DNA of 64,000 bases from Lycium barbarum (taxonomy: Eukaryota; Streptophyta; Magnoliopsida; Solanales; Solanaceae). The notes below the pieces were generated by a model, which saw nothing but the letters and a program-made list of their open reading frames with translations, was not told where the DNA came from and did no database searches. The stretch spans positions 43,422,098 to 43,486,097 of the forward strand of contig NC_083345.1 of the NCBI RefSeq assembly GCF_019175385.1, read 5' to 3'. Below, in pieces: positions 45,923 to 57,923 of this stretch. Each line of letters opens with the position of its first letter. Position 1 is the stretch's first letter. Both the position numbers and the translations under genes were made by a program.

Positions 45923-47555
45923 TTGATGCATGTTCGTGATTTGACTGTTGCATCCCCATCCCTTGAGTCTATTCCTATTGTGAGCGAGTTCACGAAGGTA
46001 TTTCCGTCAGATTTGCTGGGTATGCCGCCTGATCCTGACATTGATTTCTGTATCGACGTGGACTCGGGTACTCATCTTATTTCCATTCCATCATATCGGA
46101 TGGCACCTGCTGAGTTAAGGGAGCTTAAGGAACAATTGCAGGATTTATTGAGCAAGGGGTTCATTAAACCGAGCGTCTCCCCTTGGGGTGCTCCAGTGTT
46201 ATTTGTGAAGAAAAAATGGGACCATGAGGATGTACATTGATTACCGCCAGTTGAACAAGGTCACTATCCAGAACAATTGCCCTATGCCTCGTGTTGATGA
46301 TCTATTTGGCTAGCTTGAAGATGCTTCGATGTTTTCTAAGATTGATTTGCGTTCCGGATATCACCAGTTGAAGATTAGGGCGGAATATATTCCAAAGACA
46401 GCATTTCGGACGAGATATGGCCACTATGAGTTTCTAGTGATGTCTTTCAGACTTACCAATGCCCCAGCTGCATTTATGACCTTGATGAATGGCATCTTTA
46501 GACCGTTCCTTGATTCTTTTGTTATTGTGTTTATTGATGACATCTTGGTGTATTCCAAGAGTAGAGTGGAGCATGAGAGCCATCTTCGTACCGTCCTTGG
46601 GTTGTTGAATAAACATAGTTTGTTTGCTAAATTTTCTAAGTGTGAGTTCTGGTTAGAGTCTATAGCATTCTTGGGCCGTGTGGTGTCCAAGGAGGGGATT
46701 ATGTTTGATCCACAGAAGATTGAGGCTGTGAGGGGTTGGGCGAGGCCCACTACCATTACCGAGATTCGTAATTTTATGGGTTTGGCCAGTTATTACCGTC
46801 GTTTTGTGAAGGGTTTTGCTGCCATTGCTTCGTCCTTGACCAGATTGACTCAAAAGCAGTGGACGGATGATTGTGAGGAGAGCTTTCAATAGCTCAAGCT
46901 TCTTTTAACTACAGCCCCGATACTAGCCTTACCTGTGGAAGGCAAGGACTTCACGGTCTACTGTGATGCCTCCCGTATGGGTTTGGGTGCGGTGTTGATG
47001 CAGGAGGGTAGAGTGATAGCTTATGCTTCCCGTCAGTTGAAAGTTCACGAGAAGAATTACCCTACCTATAATTTGGAGTTGTTGGTCGTAGTCTTCGCCT
47101 TGAAGCTTTGGAGGCATTACTTGTACGGTGTTCATTGTGAGGTCTTTACCGATCACCGTAGCCTTCAGCATGTGTTTACTCAGAGATATCTTAATTCCAA
47201 GCAGCGCCGATGGATGGAGCTCCTGAAGGACTATGACATCTCTATTCTGTACCACCCTGGTAAAGCCAATATGGTGGCTAATGCCTTGAGTCGCAAGGCA
47301 GTGAGTATGGGGAGTTTAGCTCGATTGGTTGTTTCCGAGCGTTCGTTGGCCATGGAGGTTCAGACTTTGGCCAACAGTTTCATTTGTCTTGATATCTCAG
47401 CCCCAGGCAGGATTTTGGCTTGTATAGAGGCGAGGTCATTGTTATTGGATCGGATCAAGGCTCATCAGTTTGAGGATGATCAGTTGAGCAAGATTCGAGA
47501 TAAGGTTTCGAGGGGTGAGGCCAAGGAGGCCGTGATTGATCTGAGGGCATTCTGA
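45923..47555 (+). pseudogene. pol: Reverse transcriptase and RNase H region of pol, decayed
   Basis: RT begins in one frame (SIPIVSEFTKVFPSDLLGMP, then [20 protein letters not shown]). A one-base deletion in the A run near 46210-46216 moves it to another frame. It continues with [15 protein letters not shown] (46333), [10 protein letters not shown], and the active-site box FIDDILVYS near 46532-46558, with both Asp residues kept. Stops occur at 46312 and 46890. RNase H follows from about 46935 with [44 protein letters not shown] and [15 protein letters not shown]; Asp, Glu and Asp residues are present. The part to 47555 is a linker before the integrase. Confidence 0.92.
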
Positions 47556-48890
47556 GGATTGGAGGACGCGTGTGCGCTCCTTGAGTTGGTGATCTCATTC
47601 AGTTGATTTTATCGGAGGCCCATAGCTCTCACTATTCCATTCACCCTGGAGCGACTAAGATGTACCGTGACTTGAGACAGCACTATTGGTGGCGCCATAT
47701 GAAGAGCGATATAGTTGAATTGTGGCTAAGTATGGAAACTGTCAATAGGTAAAGTATGAGCACTAGTGGCCCAGTGGGGTGTTTCAGAGGATGCCCATTC
47801 CCAAGTGGAAGTGAGAGAGGATTACCATGGACTTCGTCACAGGTCTCCCGAAGACCCTTGGCAAGTTTGATTCTATTTGGGTGATAGTGGATCGATTGAC
47901 TAAGCCCGCTCACTTTGTCCCGGTTCAGGTTTCTTATACTGCGGAGAAGATAGCCAAGATGTATATTCGAGATATTGTGAGATTACATGAGATCCCCATT
48001 TCTGTTGTATCTGATCGGGGTACTATCTTCACTTCCCGGTTCTGGAGAGCATTTCATGACGAGTTGGGTACCTGATTGGACTTTAGTACAGCTTTCCGTC
48101 CCTAGACCGATGGCCAATCCGAGCGGACCATTCCAGTGCTCAATGACATGTTGAGAGCGTGTGTTATTGAATTTGGTGGTCATTGGGATCAGCACTTGCC
48201 CTTGGTGGAGTTTGCATACAACAGTTATCATTCAAGTATCGATATGACGCCTTTTGAGGCCTTATATGGTAGGAGGTGTAGGTCTCCGATTGGTTGGTTC
48301 GATGGGTTCGAGGATGGAATTGGGAGCACAGATCTATCGAGGGAGTCCTTTGAGAGAGTAAGAGTTATTCAGGCCAGACTCGTGGCGGCTCAGAGCCGGC
48401 AGATGATGTATGCGGATCGGAAGTTTCGGGATTTGAAGTTTGCTATTGGTGATCAGGTTCTATTGAAGGTTTTACCCATGAAGGGTGTTATGAGGTTTGG
48501 TAAGAGGGGCAAGTTGAGCCCCAGGTACATTGGTCCATTTGAGATTGTGGACTGTATCGGCAATGTAGCTTACGAGTTGGAATTACCGCCAAGCTTGGCG
48601 GCAGTCCATCCGGTCTTTCATGTTTCGATGCTGAAGAAATACCACGCCGATGGTACCTACATTGTCCGTTGGGATTCTATATTGCTTGATGAAAATTTGA
48701 CTTATGATGAGGAGCCTATCGCGATCCTAGATAGACAGGTTCGAAAATTGAGGTCTAAGGAGATTGTTTCTGTGAAGGTGCAATGGAAGCACCACCCTGT
48801 GGAAGAGGCTACTTGGGAGACTGAGTCCGATATGCGTAGCCAATATCCCCAGTTGTTCACTGATTCAGGTATTTCCCTACTTTTCTTCTT
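47556..48890 (+). pseudogene. pol: Integrase of pol with chromodomain-like tail, decayed
   Basis: The zinc-binding N-terminus (47590-47760) is recognisable only in pieces, with stops and frameshifts. The core starts at 47827 with MDFVTGLPKTLGKFDSIWVI (first Asp) and has SDRGTIFTSRFW (second Asp, about 48010). A stop at 48073 and another near 48103 precede GQSERT, which carries the Glu. From 48136 one long frame gives the core end (EFAYNSYHSSIDMTPFEALY), the GPFEIVDCIGNVAYELELPP segment, HPVFHVSMLKKYHADG and finally VKVQWKHHPVEEATWETESD, the chromodomain-like end. The open frame then runs a short way into the 3' LTR. This is the best preserved part of the element. Confidence 0.92.
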
Positions 48891-50699
48891 TACTTGCTCG
48901 ACTCAATTGGTATCTGATGTAATGACCCGTTTGGTCGTTGTAGCTCTTTTGGCACTTTCACCACTTTCGAGCATTGATTGACTCACTTTTGACCCGAGGT
49001 TGACTTTTGGGCAAACAGACCTTTTCCGGAGTTTCGTCAACTCCGAGAGGTCCGGATGATTGTTTAGAACCTGTATGTATGATTGGTTTGATTCCCAATG
49101 CATTTTGGTGCATCTAGGGATTTTGGATGGGAAATGGGAAGTAGGCACCGGTGGTTGACTCGGTCAGCGAGACCTTCGTTGAAAATTTCGAGACCACGAG
49201 TGCGTTCGCAGCGTATTTTTGTATGGGTTTAGGTGGTCAGGTTGTGAGCAGATGGCCTCCAGAATAACCCGGATTTTCGATTGAGACTTAGAAAATTTAT
49301 GGAAATCTGGTGTCTGGTGCCCACAACGGCGGCACCGCCATGGCGGTGTGATGGCCACTGGGGCAGTCACAAGTGAAATAGGCTGCAACGGTGTCCCAGC
49401 CGCCGTAGCGGCACCGCTGTAGCGGCACTCCCTCCACCGTGGCGTTAATGTGTCTTAAATAAGTAGACCCTCATTATATCATATCTCGATATTGGAGCTT
49501 GGGAAATCTATTCTTGGAGACAAATTGAGGAGATTCTTGGAGGTAAAACTTTGTCCAATCCTTTACTCTTCCTTAATCACAATCATCTTAGAATTTCCCA
49601 TTCCATTTTACAATCCCTTAGAGTTGGAATTTGAAGAAGGGTTTTAGGAGATTTTCCCTTAGGGTCCTATATGATAAATTGATGATGTTGATGATAAAAC
49701 TTGATGAATCTAAGCTTAGTAATCATATATCTTTCACTTTTAACGTTGAATTTCGAATTTGGAGAATTAGGGTTCATACCAATTTGGGAGTTTTCACTTG
49801 AAATCAGATTTAGAACAATTCTTGAGTTAAATCAATAATTAATGGTTAGGTTATGATCATCTAGGACTTAATTTGGTATTTTGCCTCCGAAATTCCCGTT
49901 TCGCCCTTATGGGCCCATTTTCCCAATTTCTAGGGTTAAAATGGACCTAATTGATATCATAGCAATATTAGTGTCATTCTTCATGATTTCTAATATAGAG
50001 GTGGATTATGCTTAGACTACATTGGTTCTGAGCTTCTGCCACGACCCAACCGGAGGGCCATGACGGGTACCCGATGCTAATCCACCCGGGCACCTTCTAT
50101 CGTACACCTATATTCACATCTAGGTGAGCCACATGTCCTACTCATGGTTCCTATACATCAATAATAATAATCTCATAGTGCAATCACACATTTAGATCAT
50201 CATCAACATCAATACCCATATCCATATACACAAGCCGATGAGGCTAACAAAATAATATACAAAATGTGGGCCGACAAGGCCAAAGGACATCTAGCTATAC
50301 ACAAATGTCTACGAGCCTCTAAAGAGAGTATGTAACATCATACAAATGGGACAGGACCCCGCCATGCCCATATGTATGTACACAAAAGAATAATACCAAC
50401 AGTTGTAGCTCCGGATAAAATGGAGCTCCTCTATGCAGTCCCTGAGCAAGTAATCTATGGATCAAGTCTGTCTCCCTGTCCACCTGCGGGCATGACTCAG
50501 TGTCCACAAACAAAAGGACGCCAGTACGAATAATGTATTGAGTATGTAAAGCATAATCAATAACATAATGAAAGCATAAGAAATAACATAAGATATACGA
50601 GTCATGAAATAAAAGAGCTAGGTATTTCTCTAGCAACGTTCATCATATTTACTTACCCTCTTTCTAATAGGAAACTTCCATTTCATACATTCATATATT

Positions 50700-50880
50700 T
50701 AGAAGTATCATACCCGACCATAGAGGTTCGGTGTCTTACATACCTGACCATGATAAGGTTTGGTGTTATACATACCTGGCCCTACCAAGGCTTAGTGTTA
50801 TCCGTACCCAACTGTAATGGTGTGCGCGCGATAGGTACCATACCCGACCATAGAAGCTCGGTGTTACATGATAGCCATAC
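50700..50880. repeat. Tandem array in solo LTR
   Basis: Four to five units of about 40 bp with ATACCCGACCATAGAGGTTC, GGTGTCTTACATACCTGACC and similar words, the last again ACCATACCCGACCATAGAAG. Confidence 0.75.
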
Positions 50881-51932
50881 ATACTTATACACGTATATAT
50901 ACTAGTCCATAAGTATCACCAACATCATCATCATCATCATCATCGTGTTCGTTACTTCTTTCCTTGGAGGATCAACTATCATATAAAGGAGGCAATAACA
51001 TCGTGAAAATATCGAGAATCATGAGCTTTAGTAATTCTAGGGATGGAGACATTTAGAAGACATTTTGGAACCCATGAGATGGTATATAGCAAAGGAATCA
51101 TGCCTTAATGAAAGAAGGGTTAGCCTTACATACCTCGTCGCCTTCTTAACTACTTAACGTTCACCGTCAAAGCTTGGACAATCTACATTTAGAAGGATTC
51201 ATGCCATGGTTAAGCCTTAATGATACTCTTAAATTCAAACTAGAATAATTCATGATCTAATGAAAATTGGGTAGCATTTCACCTATTTCGTCAACTTTCA
51301 CTGTATTACGAAACAACTCCCAAACATCCATAATGACATCCACAATATCATAATCAAGTAATCACATTCCATTAAGTCTTCAAAATTCATTCTCATGTTC
51401 AACTTATACTAACAAATTCACCCCATCCTTAGCACATTTTCATACAATGCTTCCTCATCACTATTACTACCTTCCATAACAATATTATAGCCATATCATA
51501 CTAAGAATCATGACTCAAGTTAGCTTAATACTCAAAAACATCATAAAAGCTACATTTAGACCTCATTTTCTACTTTCTTCTTCTACCCAAGTTGTTCAAC
51601 AACCAAGCATTCATGTTAACATGAAGTAAGCATGAAAACTAACCTTTTATCTCATAAGAATGGGCTTTAGTGCAAGTTATCAACTTGTGAGAAAACCCTA
51701 GCTTCAATGGCCAAGAATTTCTTGTTGTCTACTAACCCTAGTAAGACTTCTAACACATGGATATCTTGATTCTTGCCTCTTGATCTTGGTTTTCCCTTGG
51801 GTTGGAGTGGAATAAGCTTGTAGAAGGGTTTTGGAGCTCTCAAGACTTGTGGAAATGTGGGAAATGAAATAAAAGAACAAGGGTCATCTATTTATACAAG
51901 AATTAAAAAGTTGCCCGATGGACTTATACGAA

Positions 51933-51976
51933 CCACTTATACGGTCCGTATAATATTATACGGTCCGTATAAGTGG
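51933..51976. repeat. 44-bp near-perfect palindrome built on CGGTCCG
   Basis: CCACTTATACGGTCCGTATA is followed by ATATTATACGGTCCGTATAA and GTGG. The whole is self-complementary except at the middle base of each CGGTCCG. A related hairpin, TTATACGGACCGTATAAG, lies at about 52040-52057. TATACGG and its complement recur at least six times between 51925 and 52068. Confidence 0.93.
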
Positions 51977-52729
51977 ACCATATAACACCACCATGAAAAT
52001 ATCCCTTTCTGTAAAGGTTATGTTATACGGACCCCCCTTATACGGACCGTATAAGTGGTCGTATAACTCACAATTATCCGAAACTTTCTCTCGTTGATTC
52101 GTTTGACTTCCAATACTCATGGAGCCTTCTTGGAACTTACATAACACTCCATTAACCATATAATAGGCCCTGTAGCATCCCCTCAAGACATTACCAAATT
52201 AATATTAGCTCAATTATAGCGAAAACCTTTCCGAACACGTCTTACATTTAACTTCCTTCAACAAACTAAATTTCACATATTCCTACAACTTTGAAATCTT
52301 ATGGTATGCAACTTAAGCTATCTAATACTTCCCTTAATCTTTTAAGGGTTTCATAATCACCTTAAGCTCACGTTAGCCTACTCACAAGGCAACAAATCTG
52401 AAATTTTCGAGATGTAATAACTTCAAAAGAAAGGCAAGGCGAAAGAGTGACTTGTTGGTGTTGCGGTTTGACAGTCCAGGTAGGTTATGGTTTACCTTTT
52501 GTGACACTTCGTATAGTGAATCACATATTTATATTATGATGTAGGAGACAGCATGTGAACTTTCGGGTGTGATGTTGGGATGGATATTTCCTTAGGTTGG
52601 GCCCTGATGTGTGTTGGGACTAGCCACCCCGCTATATGTGTTTGATTGTTCAAATGTTTTGGCTTGATGCCATGTGTAGTTGGTAGATAACGAATGTCGC
52701 TTGTTGTCCTAATTCGAATAGGATTGACA

Positions 52730-53240
52730 TACCCGTTGTAGGTATTTGAACTTTGATATATTATTGGCGTGCTCACTGTTGGTACTTGAGATTATTGATA
52801 CATTATTGGCGTACTCGCTGTTGGTACTTGATTTATATATATATTGGCATACCCACTGTTGGTATTGTGATGTGATACATTATTAGCGTACCCCGTTGAG
52901 GTACTTGTGATATTGATCTTGCTTGTTGATGATTGACATATGCATTAAACGCATTCCTCATATTTATCACGCATGGCCGATATCCGGTGATGATCCGATA
53001 TCGTTAATTGAGTGGAATTGATATTGGATAAACTCTTTTACTTGAGTGATTGTGAAAAGGCCGATTTCCGAAGATCCATTCTGGAATCGTTGTTGATGTG
53101 AAACTGACACTTGATAAACTCTTTTACTTAAGTGATTGTGAGAAGGCCAATGTCGGAGGTTCAATACCGGAATCGTTGATTTGTGAAACTGATATTTGAC
53201 AGACTCTTTTGAGTGATTGTGAGGCAGACGATGTCAGATG
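52730..53240. repeat. Tandem arrays in the 3' LTR
   Basis: Counterpart of 40740-41290, with the same unit order (TATTGGCGTACTCGCTGTTG units, then AAACTCTTTTACTTGAGTGA units). Differences between the copies are scattered substitutions. Confidence 0.8.
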
Positions 53241-54232
53241 GTTATATTTGGGCATCGTTGTTGCATAGCCAATTCTGATATTATTCCGGAATCGTGTTTA
53301 GTGCACGGACTCCGTGGGTCCCCCAGGGTGGTGCCGGTGAGACTCCCCCTGTAAGAAATTAGCCAGGGTCCCGTCTGTCTGTTGGGCAAAGATCCGGGAT
53401 GGGTGGCACTTAGACTTCGCCAGTTACGCTGGGTTGTGCTACCGAGACGTCGATATTTCCGTCCGGAGTACATGTGTACACCTCATTTACATGGCATGAC
53501 TTCGCATGCATACCATTATTGCACTGCATTGCATTGTGACTTGAGTGAGATGTTATGATGACTAGATTGTGGTGATTGTGTTGTGATGATCAGATTTTGA
53601 TGATTCCACCGTGGTGGTTGGTTCGGATCGGATGTACTCAAACTTATTATATTGGGGTTTAGATGTTTACATAGGTGATGACAGATACTTGGTTATGATT
53701 ATATTATCTCGTGTTGGTTGGGTTATTTTCTTATCTGCTTTATTTTTTGAATTATGTTAACTATGCTTAGTCAGCCGATGATGCCTACCAGTACTGTTGT
53801 TTGTACTGACCTGCACTTGCTGCATTCCTTTATGAATGCAGAGCACCAAATTGGATCTACCTCTCTAACTCGTGGTTGATCGACTCCTCAGCTACTACTT
53901 GAGTTTTCCCGGGTGAGCATGGCGTCCGCTGACCTTGAAGACTCTGCTATTGCTTATGTCTTACTTTTCTTTCAAGACATGATTTGAGACTATTTATGTA
54001 TTATTGTTCAGACCTTAGTATTGGGATTTAGATGCTCTTGTATGACCAGACCAGATACTGGGGTGGATTCATTTACTTCCGCACTTATTTATATTATCTT
54101 ATATAGTGAGACTTACGTCATTTTACTTATTCCGCTATTATTTTATTGATTGTGAACATTGAGTTAAGGGTTCGCCTATCAAGGTGGGAAAGGTAGGTGC
54201 CCGCATGACCTAGGCTAAAACGGTTCGTGACA

Positions 54233-56050
54233 GGAAACATCTATCATGAATCTGAACTATAAAACATACTTGCTGGGACAAGGCCCCCAACATACCTTAA
54301 CTTGCTAAACATGACATGAAAATAAATAAGATAACCCCCGAATGAGATGGGGCTCACCAACAAGCTGATACAAGCAAATACAACTAAGCAGATGCATCAT
54401 CCTATAAAGCCGTACCTGCATCGTGAAATGCAGGCCCCCGGGCAATAGAAACGGGACGTCAACACATTGAATGTAAGGGTATGCAAAGTAACTGAATGAA
54501 ATAAGCATGACACATGAAATAATATGATAAGAGCTGAAACTGAAACCTGGTCATGAACATGGACATGAATACATACATATATATAACATGATTAAAAATA
54601 TTAGAGGGAGAGCATTAGTATAACCGACATGTAACCATCACGTTAACACGTGGCGTCTGATCTTTGCCCGATCAGCTAAGCCGTCTTGTACCTTACCGGG
54701 GTACAAGACGTAAACATGGCATGAATGGATCCAAATACCTCAATAGGGAAAAATATGAAGGTATCGTCCTAAACATGGGCGGAGCGATCCTTCTCCTACG
54801 CTGGCAAACGCAGTTTCAGGTATAAAACCTTCTCGGTAATCTATGCAACTCCCATAACATGAACATGGATATAGTTGGCTTAATAGCCCATGAATTATAT
54901 AAGTTGCTTGTAAATATGATTCTTGCTTGTATTACAACATGAAGATAATATATAATATAACTTGTATGGAAATATGAAAAACATGTAAAAGTTCATGAAA
55001 ATAAACATAAAAGTTCATATCTTGCATTTAAGAACCCATGGAATGCAAAGTATGGGTTTTCATGGATTATGGACAGATTCTCAATAACCAAAAGGGAATA
55101 TTAAGAACACAATAACGAACTATTAAAGCAAACATGGTATATCATGGTACATGAACTTAGGGTTATCATGAACATGGCTAAAACCCTAGTTTTGGTAAAC
55201 ATCTGCATAATCATGGAAGAACGTGGCGTGGGGAAGAACAATGATGTTCCCACACGTAGATAAAAACTATACATACCTGTTAATGCTCCAATCTTATAGT
55301 AAAGGTCTGGACTTAAAGTGGAACTCCTAAAGCCTTAGTCTTGAATCCCTTTAATTGGGTTTTCTTGAAAACCCTAGGTTAAGAACGTTGAATTTCTACT
55401 TAATAATCATGAACATATGTTGGAATTAACTTGGAATGCATGGAATAGGCTTACCTTAAAGTATCTTGAAGGTTGGGAGAGAAAAGCTTCGTCCTTAGGG
55501 CTTGAGAGACTTCTTTAGGGTTCTTTTCCTCAAAAAAATTGGTTTAAAACGAAGTGGGGATGAATATAACGAAGTTAGGCTTTTAAAATGTCGTGTTCAG
55601 TGTGCAGCCGTGCAGATGAGGCCCACTTCACGTAGATGATCATGCAGCGAAGGAAGTAACACTGCCTCTGGTGCGCGATCGCGCACCTGAAGGGCATTTC
55701 GCCCAGCACTTCGCAGACTGCGTAGCGTCCAGTAAAATGGGCATAAATTCTAGAACATAACTCCTTTTGAGCTCCATAATATATGGTTAGAAAGGTATTT
55801 CAAAGACCTACAACTTTCATGTTTTGTTTTTTCTCAAATTTCTAATGCAAATACCTGAAAACTGGCCATAAGTACAGACTATCTCAGACTTAGACGAATT
55901 TAGTAGGCCTTAAGAACTTCACTTTTTGGTTTGACTTCAAAACGACTGTTTATCACCCAAATTCATCCCGAATGGATTCATATAGCTAAAATATCATCTT
56001 TATACTAGTTTCATACATTCACACCTAGCTCGAATTTACAGGATATTACA
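54233..56050 (-). other. Right part of solo LTR 39069-56050
   Basis: Non-coding. Contains short GGTACAAGACG/ACCTTACCGGGGTACAAG words (54690-54710) and, near 55790-55920, the block matching 4330-4450 in complement. No gene seen; it is the remainder of the LTR split by the chromovirus. Confidence 0.8.
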
Positions 56051-56869
56051 GGGGAAGACAAAATATGAATCAATTGCTTTTCATGATTTGGAAAACAACT
56101 ATTCCGATGGCAATTTGAAATTCCAACAGTAAGTTTCTTGACTATATATAACATCCTTTATTAATTGATTGATATAAAGTTCTTTAGCTTTTGGTGTCTC
56201 CAGGCGAAGTGTTTTCGAAAGTAGAAGGAAGCCAACGTATACGTGGATGCTGCTTAAAAAAATATGCATGTAACCTTTAATAGTTATGTGAATCAATTTT
56301 TGATAAGCCTATGATAGAAGTAAGAATGTAAGATTAAATTATAGTTTTCATGATTCATTTTAATTTATACAAAGGTTGTTTATTGATATATCGAATTGCA
56401 GTCCTCAAGTTCTTCATTTTGTTTTAACTGATTAAAGTTCTCAAGCTTTCCGGATTATCATAAATCATCATTATTGTCGTCTTGGGATCGAGTCCTTCAA
56501 GCTTATTACTTGAATGCAGAAAGTTGGCTAGAATAAAAAAGGACCCTGATTCATTGTTTATTATTTTCATCATTTATCAAGGGATAAATCTTTGGTGCAT
56601 ATAAAATGGGTCAAACATTTAGGCTCCTAAATGTAAGTTATTTAGCTTTAAAACTATGCAATGCTGCTTAGTGATGTTTAGATGCAATTTTTTGGGTTTT
56701 ATGTTCTATCCTTTAAGTTAATTAATATACAAGATATACATGTTTACAATATTATTTTTGCATGCATATTCATAATTATCGTTCTTTTTCAACTAAATTT
56801 TTAAAAAGGTATTAAATATTTGTAAAATTTTCAAATTTCTTCTGAGTGAAGCGCGGATAAATTGACTAG

Positions 56870-57923
56870 TAATTATAATAATGTTGCAAAGCTTGAAAGA
56901 AATGATTGTGTTTATAACTCGTCTTCTTTCCTATAATTAGTAATAATTAATACTCCACTATCACACTATGTATTAATACTAGAAGTTTAATGCTATGCAT
57001 TAATAATGGACCGGTTGAAATTCTGAAAAAAAACTCATATGCGTGAGCTCTATTAATTGCTTCCTCTATAAATTGGAGTTTCTAGGGAGGCTTGTAGTAA
57101 TTTAGCGTCACCTAAGTTATACGCAGTAAGCATAAAAAAGAAAGATTTTTATCCCACGGTAATATCCTCATATGAAAATTATTCGAAGCACATACACTTG
57201 GGGTGAGGAATTGCAGCACTTCTCTCATTCAACGCAGTGGTAGTAGCAGAACTTTTCTTTTGTTCTTTCTGTTTGTATTTTGTGGTATTCTCCTTGATTT
57301 ATTTTTTGGCGAAAATTATTTTAAAATTACTGGAGTATGTTTTCATTTAAGACATGTATATGTTATTTTAAAATTACTGGAGTATGTTTTCATATAAGAC
57401 ATGTATATGTTAAACCAACTATAGTTTTGTACTTTATCTTTTTCTCCTTTTGATTTTCTTGTAGGATGCTTTATACCAGGACCTCTCTAGCTCCATATTC
57501 TCTTCAACCCACTAGGAAAAAAGACACGGGAGTCATCTTCTTCTATTTCTTTTGCCTTTTGTCCCTATTTTTAAGTTTATACATATATAATTATTGCAAC
57601 AATAAAGTCTTTACTAAGTAACCTTTCATATTATTCCTTATCAAGATATGCTTAAAAGTCTCATAACTTTTTTATCTATATTAATGCCGGAAAGAATCTC
57701 TCAAGTCTCAATTATCGCTACTCGAGTTTTTCTTTTTCTTCAATTTTTTTTTTACTTTGTGAGTATGGCCTATGGGTTTATCATCTCTTGATATTTTGAT
57801 TTTCTATATATGTATTTTTTCAGATGCCGTCATGGAGACGTTCAAGATTAATAAACATGTGGTTTGATCATAGTTTCCTTCTACTATTCTTTCCATCATA
57901 TTTCTTTCTCCTTTTTTATATTA
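56870..57923. other. AT-rich intergenic DNA
   Basis: No recognised gene. Holds a two-copy 47-bp direct repeat (57316-57409). Pyrimidine-rich stretches occur near 57430-57560, without coding frames longer than chance. Confidence 0.4.
57316..57409. repeat. 47-bp direct tandem duplication
   Basis: TTATTTTAAAATTACTGGAG followed by TATGTTTTCATTTAAGAC and ATGTATATG occurs twice in tandem, with one T/A difference. It looks like a recent local duplication. Confidence 0.9.

Larger units (their letters stand above)
50037..52419 (-). mobile_element. Solo LTR inserted in the 3' LTR, TSD G/ACTTC
   Basis: The 5' LTR reads without interruption CTGAGCTTCAGAGGAAGGGT at this place. Here a 2383-bp insert starts TGCCACGACCCAACCGGAGG after GCTTC (50032-50036) and ends ...TTTCGAGATGTAATA before ACTTC (52420-52424). 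One base of the duplication and one base of the right terminus (…TAATA rather than …TAACA) have changed. The complement of its right end, with the TTACATCTCGAAAATTTCAG block, indicates a gypsy LTR in minus orientation. Contains a ~35-40-bp tandem array (50700-50880) and a strong palindrome. No genes. Confidence 0.85.
39323..54232 (+). mobile_element. Complete but decayed Ty3/gypsy chromovirus (Tekay/Del-like)
   Basis: Structure: 5' LTR 39323-43664, PBS 43668-43680, gag 43875-45405, pol 45479-48880, 3' LTR 48918-54232. Both LTRs begin TGTAATGACCCGTTTGGTCG and end ...AAAACGGTTCGTGGCA or TGACA. Flanks TGAAA (39318-39322) and GGAAA (54233-54237) are a near-perfect 5-bp duplication. Domain order PR-RT-RNaseH-INT with a chromodomain-like tail puts it in the chromoviruses. 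The coding region has many stops and frameshifts and cannot make functional proteins. The LTRs differ in length only because each received its own insertion; freed of these they are about 2.94 and 2.93 kb. Confidence 0.93.
48918..54232 (+). repeat. 3' LTR of the chromovirus
   Basis: Starts TGTAATGACCCGTTTGGTCG right after the pol tail and ends ...CGGTTCGTGACA. Carries the solo LTR at 50037-52419. Relative to the 5' LTR it has small deletions (for example near 49444, after CACCGTGGCG) and scattered substitutions, mostly transitions by eye. Confidence 0.92.
39069..56050 (-). mobile_element. Solo LTR (reverse) split by a complete gypsy element, TSD GGGGA
   Basis: The left terminus TGTCATGCCCCGAACCATAG is at 39069; the right terminus ...CTCGAATTTACAGGATATTACA ends at 56050. 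Flanks are a perfect 5-bp duplication GGGGA (39064-39068 and 56051-56055). Without the insertion 39323-54232 it is about 2.07 kb and has no internal region, hence a solo LTR. Its right end matches, in complement, the start of the LTR at 4194, so both belong to related Ty3/gypsy families. It contains no gene. Confidence 0.9.
38630..56869 (+). mobile_element. Helitron hosting the large nested insertion
   Basis: The 5' end is A|TCTATATATAATATAAAGCT at 38630. The 3' end is GAAGCGCGGATAAATTGACTAG at 56848-56869, followed by T. The A|TC...CTAG|T pattern and the GCGCGG segment about 10 bases before the end fit a Helitron, although the hairpin partner of GCGCGG is decayed. When the solo LTR 39069-56050 and one copy of GGGGA are removed, the element is only about 1.25 kb. 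No Rep/helicase is coded. The assignment depends on the two ends belonging together. Confidence 0.5.
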
